Notes: generated by a model not told the origin, from the sequence alone. A DNA stretch of 64,000 nucleotides from Oscillospiraceae bacterium (GCA_031282245.1 JAITEB010000015.1:1-64000); one strand, 5' to 3'. Counted from the first letter of the stretch, positions 15,588 through 24,361 are shown. Made by a program: numbers and translations.

Positions 15588-16556
15588 ATGGCAAAGAAAA
15601 TTCTCGCCGCGCTTTTGATTGCAGCTATGGTTTTAAGCCTTACTTCCTGTGGCGGCGGCAGTAAGGGCAAACTGGTCGGCATCGCGCAGTACGCTCCGCA
15701 CCCCGCGCTGGACGCGTCCGCGCAGGGCTTTAAAGACGCGCTGAAAGACGCGGGTTTTGTCGAGGGGACAAACATCACCTATGAAGAGCAAAACGCCCAG
15801 GGCGACCAGGCGAACTGCGTCACTATCGCGAACACCATGCAGAGCAAGAATCCGGATCTCGTGCTTACAATCGCAACTCCTATCGCCCAGGCCGTCGCAA
15901 AAGTCATCACGGACAAGCCCGTGCTGATTACGGCTGTCACGGATCCCGTTGACGCGAAGCTTGTAGCCAGTATTGAACAGCCCGGCGGCAACGTCACCGG
16001 CACAAGCGACCTGACCCCCGTCGCGGCTCAGGTTGCGCTTATCAAAGAAGCTATCCCGGGAATTAAAACAGTCGGCGTTATGTATTGCTCCAGTGAGCCG
16101 AACTCAAAAATTCAGGCTGATATGGCAATCGAAGCCTGTGAATCCACTGGGCTGGCTTATCAGGAATTTACCGTTTCAGCCGCAAATGAGATCAATCTGG
16201 TTGCGCAGTCCATGATCGGCAAGGTTGAAGCCGTTTATATCCCGACGGACAACCTGCTTGCCGAAAACATGAAAGTCGTTTCCGGCGTGACAAACCCGGA
16301 AGGGCTTCCGATAATTGTCGGCGAGAGCGGCATGGTCGCAAACGGCGGGATTTTCACACTGGGTATTGATTACTACAAGCTTGGCTATCAAACCGGCGAA
16401 ATGGCCGCGAAAATCCTTAAAGGCGAGGCCGACCCGGCGACTATGCCCATTGAATATCAGAGCCAGTATGACATTTCTTATAACAGCAAGGTTGCGGCGG
16501 AGGTCGGCATAACGCTTCCGGACAGCATTCTTGCCGGAACGGATCTTGCGGAATAA
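15588..16556 (+). CDS. ABC transporter substrate-binding lipoprotein, PF04392 (TrpX-like)
   Basis: 322 residues from ATG 15588, which has GGAGG (15575-15579) 8 nt upstream; the two earlier ATGs overlap that site. The lipobox is LTSCGGG. The fold resembles periplasmic-binding-protein type I: VGIAQYAPHPALD, ITAVTDPVDAKLV, and VGVMYCSSEPNS. The family includes TrpX/TyrX-type aromatic amino-acid binders of Firmicutes. The substrate here is not proven. The next two genes supply permease and ATPase. Confidence 0.87.
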   Translation: MAKKILAALLIAAMVLSLTSCGGGSKGKLVGIAQYAPHPALDASAQGFKDALKDAGFVEGTNITYEEQNAQGDQANCVTIANTMQSKNPDLVLTIATPIAQAVAKVITDKPVLITAVTDPVDAKLVASIEQPGGNVTGTSDLTPVAAQVALIKEAIPGIKTVGVMYCSSEPNSKIQADMAIEACESTGLAYQEFTVSAANEINLVAQSMIGKVEAVYIPTDNLLAENMKVVSGVTNPEGLPIIVGESGMVANGGIFTLGIDYYKLGYQTGEMAAKILKGEADPATMPIEYQSQYDISYNSKVAAEVGITLPDSILAGTDLAE

Positions 16557-16582
16557 CCCTGAAATTTGTCAAAAAAATCAGC

Positions 16583-16653
16583 AAGCGCAATTTTTTGTAG
16601 GGGCGAATAGTCATTCGCCCCTATTGGAGCGTGTGCCCTGACGAGTTGCGCTT
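16583..16653 (+). repeat. Nested inverted repeat between binding protein and permease
   Basis: Outer arms AAGCGCAA (16583-16590) and TTGCGCTT (16646-16653). Inside is an 11-bp hairpin TAGGGGCGAAT (16598-16608) / ATTCGCCCCTA (16613-16623). No T-run follows. Such hairpins after a binding-protein gene often protect its mRNA or partly stop transcription, giving more binder than permease. The inner part also looks like a REP-type element. Confidence 0.55.
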
Positions 16654-16703
16654 TATTTTACATATCATAATATATATCATATTGAGAGAGGCGGAGTTTT
16701 TCT

Positions 16704-17717
16704 ATGGGAGATTTTTTTAATCTTATAAGAGCTTGGCATGGAGCCGTCGCCGAAGGGATAATCTGGAGCGTTATGACGCTGGGAGTTTATATTACGTTCC
16801 GTATTCTTGATTTTCCCGATCTGTCGGTTGACGGAAGCTTTGTGACGGGCGGGGCTGTGGCCGCTATGTTTGTCGCCTATCTCAACGTTAACCCGTTTTT
16901 GGCGCTTTTGGCCTCGCTTGCCGCAGGGATGCTCTGCGGGCTTATAACGGGTTTTATTAATACAAAAATGAAAATTCCGGGGATTTTGTCGGGTATTATC
17001 ACCATGACCGCGCTATATTCGATTAATTTCCGGATTATGAATAACTCCAGTACAGTTGCGCTTATCGGGACAAATACGGTTGATGTTGTGGTCAGGGATT
17101 TCTTCAGGGGAATTTCGGCTGTCAATGCCCAGCTTATTATAGGCGGGGTTCTTGCGCTTGCGCTGATTGCTTTTTTATATTGGTTTTTCGGGACGGAGCT
17201 TGGCAGTTCTATCCGCGCGACGGGCAATAACCCGCATATGGCGCGTTCGCTTGGCATAAATACAGACTCGACGGTTATGGTTGCGCTTATGCTGTCGAAC
17301 GGCCTTGTGGCGCTTTCGGGCGGGGTTTTCGCGCATGTGCAGGGTTCGTCCTCGCTCAGCAGCGGCCCGGGAACTATCGCGATAGGGCTTGCTTCTGTTA
17401 TTATCGGCGAGGTGGTTCTCGGCAAAAAACTGGGATTTATTCTGCGGCTTTCGGCCATGGTTGTCGGCACGGTGATTTACAGGCTTATTTTTGCGACGGT
17501 TTTGTTCGCAGGGCTTAAGGCAACCGACATGAAGTTAATAAGCGCGCTGGTTGTGTGCTTTGCGCTTTATTTGCCGACCGCAAGAAAACGATTTGTCTCG
17601 TGGCAGACGCGAAAGCGCGGAAGGGTTCCCCAGCTCGGGCTTGTGCCGGACGCCGTTATGGAAGACATTATTGACGGCAGCGACAAAGACCCCGACGAGC
17701 CGAATCTTCACGACTAA
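16704..17717 (+). CDS. ABC transporter permease (TrpY-like)
   Basis: 337 residues with about nine membrane segments. LDFPDLSVDGSF near residues 36-47 and ATGNNPHMARSLGI are typical of the single permease paired with PF04392 binding proteins, related to the LivH group. It forms a homodimeric channel with the ATPase encoded next. A hydrophilic tail of about 40 residues is cytosolic. The ribosome site AGAGAGGCGG precedes the ATG. Confidence 0.87.
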   Translation: MGDFFNLIRAWHGAVAEGIIWSVMTLGVYITFRILDFPDLSVDGSFVTGGAVAAMFVAYLNVNPFLALLASLAAGMLCGLITGFINTKMKIPGILSGIITMTALYSINFRIMNNSSTVALIGTNTVDVVVRDFFRGISAVNAQLIIGGVLALALIAFLYWFFGTELGSSIRATGNNPHMARSLGINTDSTVMVALMLSNGLVALSGGVFAHVQGSSSLSSGPGTIAIGLASVIIGEVVLGKKLGFILRLSAMVVGTVIYRLIFATVLFAGLKATDMKLISALVVCFALYLPTARKRFVSWQTRKRGRVPQLGLVPDAVMEDIIDGSDKDPDEPNLHD

Positions 17718-17736
17718 AGGGAAGGAGAAAACCGCA

Positions 17737-18531
17737 ATGCTTATTCTTTCAAATATAGACAGAACTTTCAACAAAGCGACGGTAAACGAAAAAAAAGCCC
17801 TGGTTGATATAAGCCTGCGCCTTGATCCCGGGGATTTTGTAACGGTGATAGGCGGCAACGGCGCGGGAAAAAGCACGCTTCTGAATCTGATTGCCGGCGT
17901 TCACCGCTGCGACAGGGGTTCTGTCGCGCTGGACGGCGAGGACATAACCCATCTCCCGGAATACAGGCGCGCAAAATATCTGGGCAGGGTTTTTCAGGAC
18001 CCCATGCGCGGTACGGCCGGTGACATGAACATTGACGAGAATTTGGCTATGGCCAAAAGACGCGGGAGCGTCCGCACTTTGCGCTGGGGAATTTCCAGGG
18101 CGGAGCGCGAGGAATACCGCGAAAAGCTGGGAACGCTGGGACTGGGGCTGGAGGACAGGCTTGGAACAAAAGTCGGGCTGCTTTCCGGCGGGCAGAGACA
18201 GGCGCTTACGCTTATTATGGCTACGCTGAAAAAGCCGAAGCTGCTTCTGCTGGACGAGCACACAGCCGCTCTTGACCCGAAAACCGCCGAAATAGTTCTG
18301 CGGCAGACAAACGAGATTGTTTCCGGCAAAGGGCTGACTACGCTTATGGTTACGCACAACATGAGCCACGCCATTAAATACGGCAACCGGATTATCATGA
18401 TGAACGGCGGAAAAATTTTATTTGACATTTCCGGCGGAGAAAAGAAAAACCTGAAGGTCGAGGATCTGCTGGAGCGCTTTAAAGTTTCTCAGGGACAGGA
18501 GCTGGACAATGACAGGATGCTTTTGGCGTGA
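17737..18531 (+). CDS. ABC transporter ATP-binding protein (TrpZ-like)
   Basis: 264 residues. Walker A GGNGAGKS, signature LSGGQRQ, Walker B LLLLDEHTAAL, and the switch His in MVTHNMSHA. I set the start at ATG 17737 after GGAAGGAG; longer in-frame starts run back into the permease. It energises the importer. The following terminator closes the operon. Confidence 0.9.
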   Translation: MLILSNIDRTFNKATVNEKKALVDISLRLDPGDFVTVIGGNGAGKSTLLNLIAGVHRCDRGSVALDGEDITHLPEYRRAKYLGRVFQDPMRGTAGDMNIDENLAMAKRRGSVRTLRWGISRAEREEYREKLGTLGLGLEDRLGTKVGLLSGGQRQALTLIMATLKKPKLLLLDEHTAALDPKTAEIVLRQTNEIVSGKGLTTLMVTHNMSHAIKYGNRIIMMNGGKILFDISGGEKKNLKVEDLLERFKVSQGQELDNDRMLLA

Positions 18532-18543
18532 GAGATAAATTAA

Positions 18544-18579
18544 AAAACCCCTCTGTTTTGAAAAAGACAGGGGGGTTTT
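18544..18579 (+). terminator. Terminator of the PF04392-type operon
   Basis: AAAACCCCTCTGT (from 18544) pairs with ACAGGGGGGTTTT (to 18579), with one G-T pair. Confidence 0.85.
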
Positions 18580-18644
18580 GCAGAGCGCGGCCGCATATAC
18601 GCTAATTTTTCAACAAATTTTTTATAAAACCCTTTTTCTAGCAG

Positions 18645-18673
18645 TTTACAATTGCTGTTTGGATTGCTATAAT
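18645..18673 (+). promoter_or_regulatory. Promoter of the alpha/beta-hydrolase-fold gene
   Basis: TTTACA (18645-18650), 17-nt spacer, perfect TATAAT (18668-18673). Confidence 0.7.
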
Positions 18674-18772
18674 AATCTTGTATGTTTTTTCTGCGACAGT
18701 AATGCGTGAATATAAATTTCAGCCCCAAATCTTAATCAAACGGTCTTAATCTAAAAGGAGTCAGGGAAAATT

Positions 18773-19633
18773 ATGAGTTTTCAGGACGATATAAAAAGGT
18801 TTTCACAGGACAACCCAAAAACCAGCCTGCCAGTCAGCGGCGGCTTTTTTGAATACTATATCGAAGGGGACGCGAAAAAAAGTCTTGTTCTTCTGCCCGG
18901 GCATTTCGGCGAGCCGGAAACGCTTTTCAAGCATATTGATTCTCTTAAAAGGCAGTTTAAAGTACTGGCGATAAGCTATCCGCCAGAGATAAAAACCAAC
19001 GACGCGCTGGGCGACGCAATCGCAAAGCTGATCAGTTTCTACAGGCTCACCAACGTTTATGTTTACGGCCAGGGCTATGGCGGGCTTCTTGCAATGAACG
19101 TCGCAAAGAGACATCCGGAGCTGATTTCCGGCCTTATCCTTGAGGATGTGGAGCTGCTGACAAACGCTCTGCCGGAGGACGCAAAGAAAAAGTTTGTAAA
19201 AGACGCGGATTTAAAGGCCAGGCTTGCGAAAGTCCAGCCGCCCTCAATGTACCAGAACGGGGAGCTTAAAGCTTTTTTGAAGCCGCTTCCGGAGGATTCC
19301 CGCGACGTTACTTATCTGACGGATTTGGCAAGTTATACTTTGGGGCGCTCCTCAAAAGAAAAAAGCCTTGCCCAAAACGAGCGCTTTGTCGATTTGCTGA
19401 ACAACCAGAGCTATGACCTCAAAGATTTTGAAAACCTGAAAAGCCGAGTGTTAATTATGCATCTGGAGAAAAGCGCCGTCGCGCCGGAAAAACGCAAGGA
19501 GCTTGAAAGCCTTTTCATGTATCCTATTGTAAACAGGCTTGACGGGAATTCTTATGCTTCGCTGGTAAATCCTTCGCAGTCAATTACTTTTATAAGAGGT
19601 TTTTTGAACGCTATGCCCCTGCTTGAATCATAG
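18773..19633 (+). CDS. Alpha/beta-hydrolase fold protein lacking the catalytic serine
   Basis: 286 residues with the sequence flow of a small alpha/beta-hydrolase: LVLLPGHFGEPE (oxyanion loop region), VLAISYPPE, VYVYGQGYGGLLAMNVAKRHPE at the nucleophile elbow, and ILEDVELL. The usual G-x-S-x-G is here G-Q-G-Y-G, so residue 101 is Gly instead of the nucleophile Ser. Near the C-terminus, where G-H is expected before the final helix, the sequence reads DGNSYASLVNP, so the catalytic His also seems lost. It is probably a pseudoenzyme or binding protein. There is no signal peptide. It has its own promoter and AAAGGAG ribosome site. Confidence 0.8.
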   Translation: MSFQDDIKRFSQDNPKTSLPVSGGFFEYYIEGDAKKSLVLLPGHFGEPETLFKHIDSLKRQFKVLAISYPPEIKTNDALGDAIAKLISFYRLTNVYVYGQGYGGLLAMNVAKRHPELISGLILEDVELLTNALPEDAKKKFVKDADLKARLAKVQPPSMYQNGELKAFLKPLPEDSRDVTYLTDLASYTLGRSSKEKSLAQNERFVDLLNNQSYDLKDFENLKSRVLIMHLEKSAVAPEKRKELESLFMYPIVNRLDGNSYASLVNPSQSITFIRGFLNAMPLLES

Positions 19634-19684
19634 TCTGTATATTTTTTATGCGGGAAATCGTCATTTTTTTAATCCTTTTTTGGG

Positions 19685-19714
19685 TTGACAGGCTTTACAA
19701 ATTAAGGTTATAAT
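19685..19714 (+). promoter_or_regulatory. Promoter of purL
   Basis: TTGACA (19685-19690), 18-nt spacer, TATAAT (19709-19714). Confidence 0.75.
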
Positions 19715-19727
19715 AAAAACAGAGACA

Positions 19728-19757
19728 GGTTTATTTGATGATTGCTTCAAATAAACC
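19728..19757 (+). other. Hairpin in the purL leader
   Basis: GGTTTATTTGA (19728-19738) pairs perfectly with TCAAATAAACC (19747-19757), 11 bp with an 8-nt loop. It lies at the 5' end of a ~180-nt untranslated leader. No guanine or PRPP riboswitch core could be matched. Confidence 0.5.
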
Positions 19758-19899
19758 GCTTTGATTTTCTGGAAGATAAAAAAACGAACGACAGGCAGTC
19801 TTTTAATTCCGCGCAGGAAGGCCGGCGCTTTAAAATATCATGAAGCAAAGAGATATAAAAGCATAAAAAAACACAAAAATTCGGGAGGGCATTATTATC

Positions 19900-22800
19900 A
19901 TGTACACTTTTTTTGTAGCAAAAAAAGACGAGTTTGACAACGAGTCCAAAAAGCTCTTTTTTGATTTGAAGGACAATCTGGGGATTGCCGGAATAGAAAG
20001 CGTCCGCCAGCTGAACCGCTATGATATTAAAGGCGTTTCGCCGGAGGATTGCGGAAAGGCCGCCGGCCTGATTTTGGCCGAAGCGCAGACGGATGAGATT
20101 TACACTCGGGTTGTGCCCGGACAGTTTGGCAAATACTGTTTTGGTGTGCGCTATTTGCCTGTGCAGTTCGACCAAAGGGCGGATTCCGCAATAGCATGTA
20201 TAAAACTTTTGACAGGCAGCGACCAGGTGGAAGTTGTCTCGTCGAAAGTTATTTTTTTGGACGGGGATATTTCTGAAGAAGATTTTAAACGCATAAAAAG
20301 CTATTGCATAAATCCGGTTGATTCCTGCGAAATTTCTCTGGAAACCGCGCCCGCTTTCGGCGTTGGGGGCGGCGGACCCGGCGCGCCGGAAGTTTTGGCG
20401 GGCTTTATCTCAAAAAGCCGCGGGGAACTGGAAACGCTTGTTTCAGAAATGGGGCTTGCCATGGCTGTTGAGGATTTGGAGTTCTGCCAGGCTTATTTTA
20501 AGCGCGACGAAAACAGAAACCCCACTGTTACAGAGATCCGCGTTATAGACACTTACTGGTCCGACCATTGCCGCCATACCACTTTTGCGGCAAACCTGAA
20601 ACTCCTCAAAATAGAAAAAGGTCTGTTCAGCGAAAAAATTCAGGCGGCTTATGACGATTATATAAAAACCCGGAGGGATGTCTATGGTGAAGCCGCCGAA
20701 AGCCGCCCCCTGTGCCTGATGGACATCGCCACAATCGGCATGAAATATCTCAGGCGGGAGGGTTATCTGGAGGATTTGGACGAATCCGAAGAAGTTAACG
20801 CCTGCGGTATAAAAATTGACGTGGAAACTGACGGCATGATTGAACCCTGGGTTCTTATGTTCAAAAACGAAACCCACAACCACCCGACCGAAATAGAACC
20901 CTTCGGCGGCGCGGCCACCTGTATCGGCGGGGCAATCAGAGATCCGCTTGCGGGCAGGGGCTATGTTTTCGGGGCAATGCGCATAACGGGGAGCGCCGAT
21001 CCCCGAGTAAGCGTTGGCAAAACCCCGAAAGGCAAGCTTCCCCAGAGAAAAATCACGCGCGGCGCTTTGGACGGCTTTTCCAGCTACGGCAACCAGATTG
21101 GTCTTGCCACCGGCAAGGTGAAAGAATTCTATCATCCCGGTTTTGCCGCAAAGCGCCTTGAGTGCGGCGCGGTTCTTGGGGCCGCCCCCCTGCGCTATAT
21201 ACGCCGGGAAACCCCCGAAGAAGGCGACGTCGTCGTGCTTGTCGGCGGAAGAACGGGCAAGGACGGGATCGGCGGCGCGACGGGTTCCTCTAAAAACCAC
21301 GACGAAAAAAGCCTTGAAAGCGGCGGTTCGGAAGTTCAGAAGGGCAACGCCGTAACCGAGCGCAAAATCCAGCGTTTTTTCCGCTCCGGCGGGGTCACAA
21401 GGCTGATCAAGCGCTGCAACGACTTCGGCGCGGGCGGCGTCGCCGTCGCCGTTGGGGAGCTTTGCCCCGGTCTTGATATAGACCTGGATAAAGTCCCTTT
21501 GAAATATCAGGGGCTGGACGCAACGGAAATCGCGATTTCGGAATCCCAGGAAAGAATGGCCGTTGTGGTTGAAGAACAGGACTTGAACCTGTTTTTAGAG
21601 CTTGCGCGCGCGGAGAATCTGGAAGCGGCCAAAATAGCGGATGTCACATCTTCAAACCGGCTGAGGATATTTTTCCGGGGACAGCTCGCCGTGGATTTAT
21701 CCAGAAGCTTTCTTGACACAAGCGGCGTTCGCCAGGATGCCGATGTTATAATAACGGCCGAAAAAGAAGCGCCCTATTTTGAGCAAAAAGAATATACAAG
21801 CCTTGAACAGCTTTTTATAAATACTATGACGGATTTGAACAACTGCTCCAGCCGGGGCATGACCGAACAGTTCGACGCTACTATAGGCGCGGGTACAGTC
21901 ATCCATCCTCTGGGCGGGAAATATCAGGCCAGCGAAAATGACGCGCTTGTGATAAAGCTTCCCATAAAGCACGGCAACAGCACTGATACGGCCGCGTATA
22001 TGGCCTGTGGCTGCAACCCGGATCTGATGGAATACAGCCCCTATCTGGGCGCGCAGTACGCCGTTATAGAAAGCCTTGCAAAAATCGCCGCAAGCGGGGC
22101 GAACAGCAAAATGGCGCGGCTTTCTTTTCAGGAATATTTCGAGAAAATGGGAAAAGCGCCCGAGCGCTGGGGAAAGCCCGCGGCGGCGCTTCTGGGCGCG
22201 CTGGAAGCGCAGAAAAAACTGCGCTGCGCCGCAATCGGCGGCAAGGACAGCATGAGCGGCAGCTTCAACGAGCTGGATGTGCCGCCAACGCTGATAAGCT
22301 TTGCAGTTGCTCCGGGGAAGGCTTCGCTCGCGCTTTCGCAGGACATTAAGCCAAAAGAAGATACTAAGCTTGTTTTAGTCAGCCATGTCCCCAGTAAGGA
22401 CGGCGCCCCGGATTATGCCAATATAAGAGAAAATCTGGAGCTTATCTACCGGCTTGCGCGCGACAGGCGCCTGTATGCCGCCGCAAGCGTAGGATCAGGC
22501 GGTCTTGTGAAAGCTCTTGCAAATATGTGCTACGGCAATCATATGGGGGTAAAGATTAATCATAAAGTTAAGAAAAACGCGCTGACGCAGGAGACATATG
22601 GCTCTTTCGTCGTTCAGATTGACAAGAACATCAGCATTCAGGGAAGCAGGGTTTACACTCTCGGAGAAGTTATCCCGGAGTTTGAAATAAGGCTTGACAA
22701 AGAAAGAGTTAATCTTGAAACTGTCCAGAAGGCGGATTACGCCGCGCTTGAGTCCGTTTTTCCGACAAAGGCGGAACTTCCCGAAAGCGCAAAGCCTGAG

Positions 22801-23655
22801 ATAAAAGACATAATCTACAGGAGAGGCCCGCTGTATACCCCTGGATATATTTCCGGCCATCCGCGGGTGCTGATCCCGGCTTTTCCCGGCACAAACTGCG
22901 AATACGACATGCGCAGACGCTTTAAAATGGCGGGCGGCGACCCGGATGTTTTCGTTTTCAGGAACATTACGCCGAAGGATATTGACGAGTCTATTTACGC
23001 GCTGGAAAAAATGATCCGCTCCTGCAAGATTCTTGCCCTGCCGGGCGGGTTCAGCCTTGGGGACGAGCCGGACGGAAGCGCGAAGTTTATCGCTGCCGTT
23101 TTCAGAAACGAGCGTGTGAACGACGCGGTGAATGATCTTCTGCAAAACCGCGACGGGCTTGTCATCGGGATCTGCAACGGTTTCCAGGCGCTGATCAAAC
23201 TGGGGCTTGTGCCTTATGGGACTGTCGTTGAGCCTTCGGAAAGCGGCCCCACGCTCACTTTTAACGCTATTGGCAGACACTTGGCCAGGTATGTAAGTAC
23301 CAAAATAGTCTCTAACCTTTCGCCTTGGCTGGCCAGTGCGGAATGCGAAAAGGTCTACTCCGTCCCTGTTTCGCACGGCGAGGGGCGCCTGGTTATTAGT
23401 CCCGAAGATTACAGGCTGCTGCTCAAGAACGGGCAGGTGGCTACGGTTTACACTGATTTTGAGGGAAATCCCTCTTATGATATCGGGTTCAACCCTAACG
23501 GCTCGTATTACGCCATTGAGGGGATTACAAGCCCCGACGGGCGAGTCTTTGGGAAAATGGCGCACAGCGAGCGCATTGGGGAAAACGTCTGCAAGAACAT
23601 CCCCGGCTTGAAAGATCAGAAAATTTTTGAGGCGGGGATTGCTTATTTTAGATAG
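19900..23655 (+). CDS. purL: Phosphoribosylformylglycinamidine synthase, single-chain
   Basis: 1251 residues. It combines the linker/N-terminal domain, two AIRS-like ATP-binding halves (TYWSDHCRHTTF, KNETHNHPTEIEPFGGAATCIGG), and a C-terminal glutamine amidotransferase from about residue 985. The amidotransferase Cys is in IGICNGFQ (about 1090), with ALPGGFSLGDE before it. It makes FGAM from FGAR, glutamine and ATP in de novo purine synthesis. The spacing and motifs fit the clostridial long form and not the three-subunit PurLQS of Bacillus. It stands alone without other pur genes. GGGAGGG lies before the ATG. Confidence 0.96.
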   Translation: MYTFFVAKKDEFDNESKKLFFDLKDNLGIAGIESVRQLNRYDIKGVSPEDCGKAAGLILAEAQTDEIYTRVVPGQFGKYCFGVRYLPVQFDQRADSAIACIKLLTGSDQVEVVSSKVIFLDGDISEEDFKRIKSYCINPVDSCEISLETAPAFGVGGGGPGAPEVLAGFISKSRGELETLVSEMGLAMAVEDLEFCQAYFKRDENRNPTVTEIRVIDTYWSDHCRHTTFAANLKLLKIEKGLFSEKIQAAYDDYIKTRRDVYGEAAESRPLCLMDIATIGMKYLRREGYLEDLDESEEVNACGIKIDVETDGMIEPWVLMFKNETHNHPTEIEPFGGAATCIGGAIRDPLAGRGYVFGAMRITGSADPRVSVGKTPKGKLPQRKITRGALDGFSSYGNQIGLATGKVKEFYHPGFAAKRLECGAVLGAAPLRYIRRETPEEGDVVVLVGGRTGKDGIGGATGSSKNHDEKSLESGGSEVQKGNAVTERKIQRFFRSGGVTRLIKRCNDFGAGGVAVAVGELCPGLDIDLDKVPLKYQGLDATEIAISESQERMAVVVEEQDLNLFLELARAENLEAAKIADVTSSNRLRIFFRGQLAVDLSRSFLDTSGVRQDADVIITAEKEAPYFEQKEYTSLEQLFINTMTDLNNCSSRGMTEQFDATIGAGTVIHPLGGKYQASENDALVIKLPIKHGNSTDTAAYMACGCNPDLMEYSPYLGAQYAVIESLAKIAASGANSKMARLSFQEYFEKMGKAPERWGKPAAALLGALEAQKKLRCAAIGGKDSMSGSFNELDVPPTLISFAVAPGKASLALSQDIKPKEDTKLVLVSHVPSKDGAPDYANIRENLELIYRLARDRRLYAAASVGSGGLVKALANMCYGNHMGVKINHKVKKNALTQETYGSFVVQIDKNISIQGSRVYTLGEVIPEFEIRLDKERVNLETVQKADYAALESVFPTKAELPESAKPEIKDIIYRRGPLYTPGYISGHPRVLIPAFPGTNCEYDMRRRFKMAGGDPDVFVFRNITPKDIDESIYALEKMIRSCKILALPGGFSLGDEPDGSAKFIAAVFRNERVNDAVNDLLQNRDGLVIGICNGFQALIKLGLVPYGTVVEPSESGPTLTFNAIGRHLARYVSTKIVSNLSPWLASAECEKVYSVPVSHGEGRLVISPEDYRLLLKNGQVATVYTDFEGNPSYDIGFNPNGSYYAIEGITSPDGRVFGKMAHSERIGENVCKNIPGLKDQKIFEAGIAYFR

Positions 23656-23656
23656 C

Positions 23657-23671
23657 AGGAGGAAGTTTATA
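23657..23671 (+). promoter_or_regulatory. Ribosome site pointing at an ATA codon (DUF559 gene)
   Basis: AGGAGG (23657-23662), 6-nt spacer, then in-frame ATA (23669-23671). The nearby ATG at 23676 is out of frame and opens only nine codons. Confidence 0.55.
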
Positions 23672-24046
23672 AATTATGCTGCGCTGCCCTTTAACCCAAA
23701 TCTAAAAGAACGCGCAAGGGAATTGCGGAAAGCTGGAAATCTTTGTGAAATTATAATGTGGAGACAGTTTCACAAGGGAAACTTTAAGGCTTATGATTTC
23801 GACAGGCAGAAAATTATCGGAAATTATATCGTCGATTTCTTTTGTGTCAATTGCCTGTGTGTGATTGAAATAGACGGAAGTTCGCACAACGGCAAAGAAG
23901 AATATGACGAAGAAAGAGACGCTTTCTTTAAAAGTCTGGGGCTGAATGTTATTCATATCAAAGCTGCTGATGTATTGCATAACTTAAGCGGCGTTATGAA
24001 AATGCTGCGCGAGCATCACGATTTGTCTGAACTGCGTTTTGCATAG
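23669..24046 (+). CDS. DUF559 (Vsr-like) endonuclease-fold protein
   Basis: About 125 residues. The family hallmarks are present: LPFNPNLKERARELRK near the N-terminus, EIIMWRQF, the basic DRQKIIGNYIVDFFC strand, then VIEIDGSSHN and YDEERDAFFKSLGLNVI. The fold is PD-(D/E)XK-like and resembles the mismatch endonuclease Vsr; biological roles of most members are unknown. No ATG, GTG or TTG stands at the position set by the ribosome site; an ATA does. In-frame TTG codons at 23627 and 23639 overlap purL without a ribosome site. It lies directly before a 220-bp palindromic element. Confidence 0.75.
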   Translation: MNYAALPFNPNLKERARELRKAGNLCEIIMWRQFHKGNFKAYDFDRQKIIGNYIVDFFCVNCLCVIEIDGSSHNGKEEYDEERDAFFKSLGLNVIHIKAADVLHNLSGVMKMLREHHDLSELRFA

Positions 24047-24083
24047 ATTGCGGTTGCGGTTGGGGTTGGGGAGCTGTTTTAAA

Positions 24084-24303
24084 GGGGGAAACCACCCCGC
24101 CCTTTGGGCACCCCTCCACAGGAGGGGAATTGCAGCCCGGAATGCTATGCAAAGCTTGTACCCCACGCAAAGAATTTTGTTCTTTGCGGATTTGGGGCAC
24201 AGCGCAAAAGCCAATAATTGCATGGGGAACGCTCTTTAAAAAATGTGCCAGACTGCAATTCCCCTCCTGTGGAGGGGTGCCCAAAGGGCGGGGTGGTTCC
24301 CCC
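24084..24303. mobile_element. 220-bp element with 52-bp inverted arms (MITE/REP-like)
   Basis: The left arm 24084-24135 and the right arm 24253-24303 are reverse complements over their whole length apart from one extra A. Each arm contains two smaller hairpins: GCCC-TTT-GGGC and CCCCTCC-ACA-GGAGGGG. The 117-bp centre has its own hairpin CGCAAAGAA (from 24166) / TTCTTTGCG. I see no transposase frame and no clear target duplication. Together with the flanks, it fills the gap between the DUF559 gene and der. Confidence 0.8.
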
Positions 24304-24345
24304 TGCGCAGAATTCAAACAATAATTCACAATTAACACCCTTTAC

Positions 24346-24361
24346 GGAGGCGATAAAGATT
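24346..24361 (+). promoter_or_regulatory. Ribosome site pointing at an ATT codon (der)
   Basis: GGAGG (24346-24350), 8-nt spacer, in-frame ATT (24359-24361). Confidence 0.6.

Noticed and set aside
16598-16623. A terminator between the PF04392 binding protein and its permease
   Set aside because: The hairpin is strong but no T-run follows on either strand, so I list it as a structural repeat instead.
19715-19899. A purine or PRPP riboswitch in the purL leader
   Set aside because: The leader is long and has one hairpin, but I could not place the conserved core of either riboswitch class.
22495-23565. A 356-codon antisense frame over purL
   Set aside because: The purL amidotransferase is intact on the other strand and this frame shows no family pattern.
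24218-24358. A longer der product starting inside the palindromic element
   Set aside because: The added residues only translate the repeat arm, and Der relatives have no such extension.
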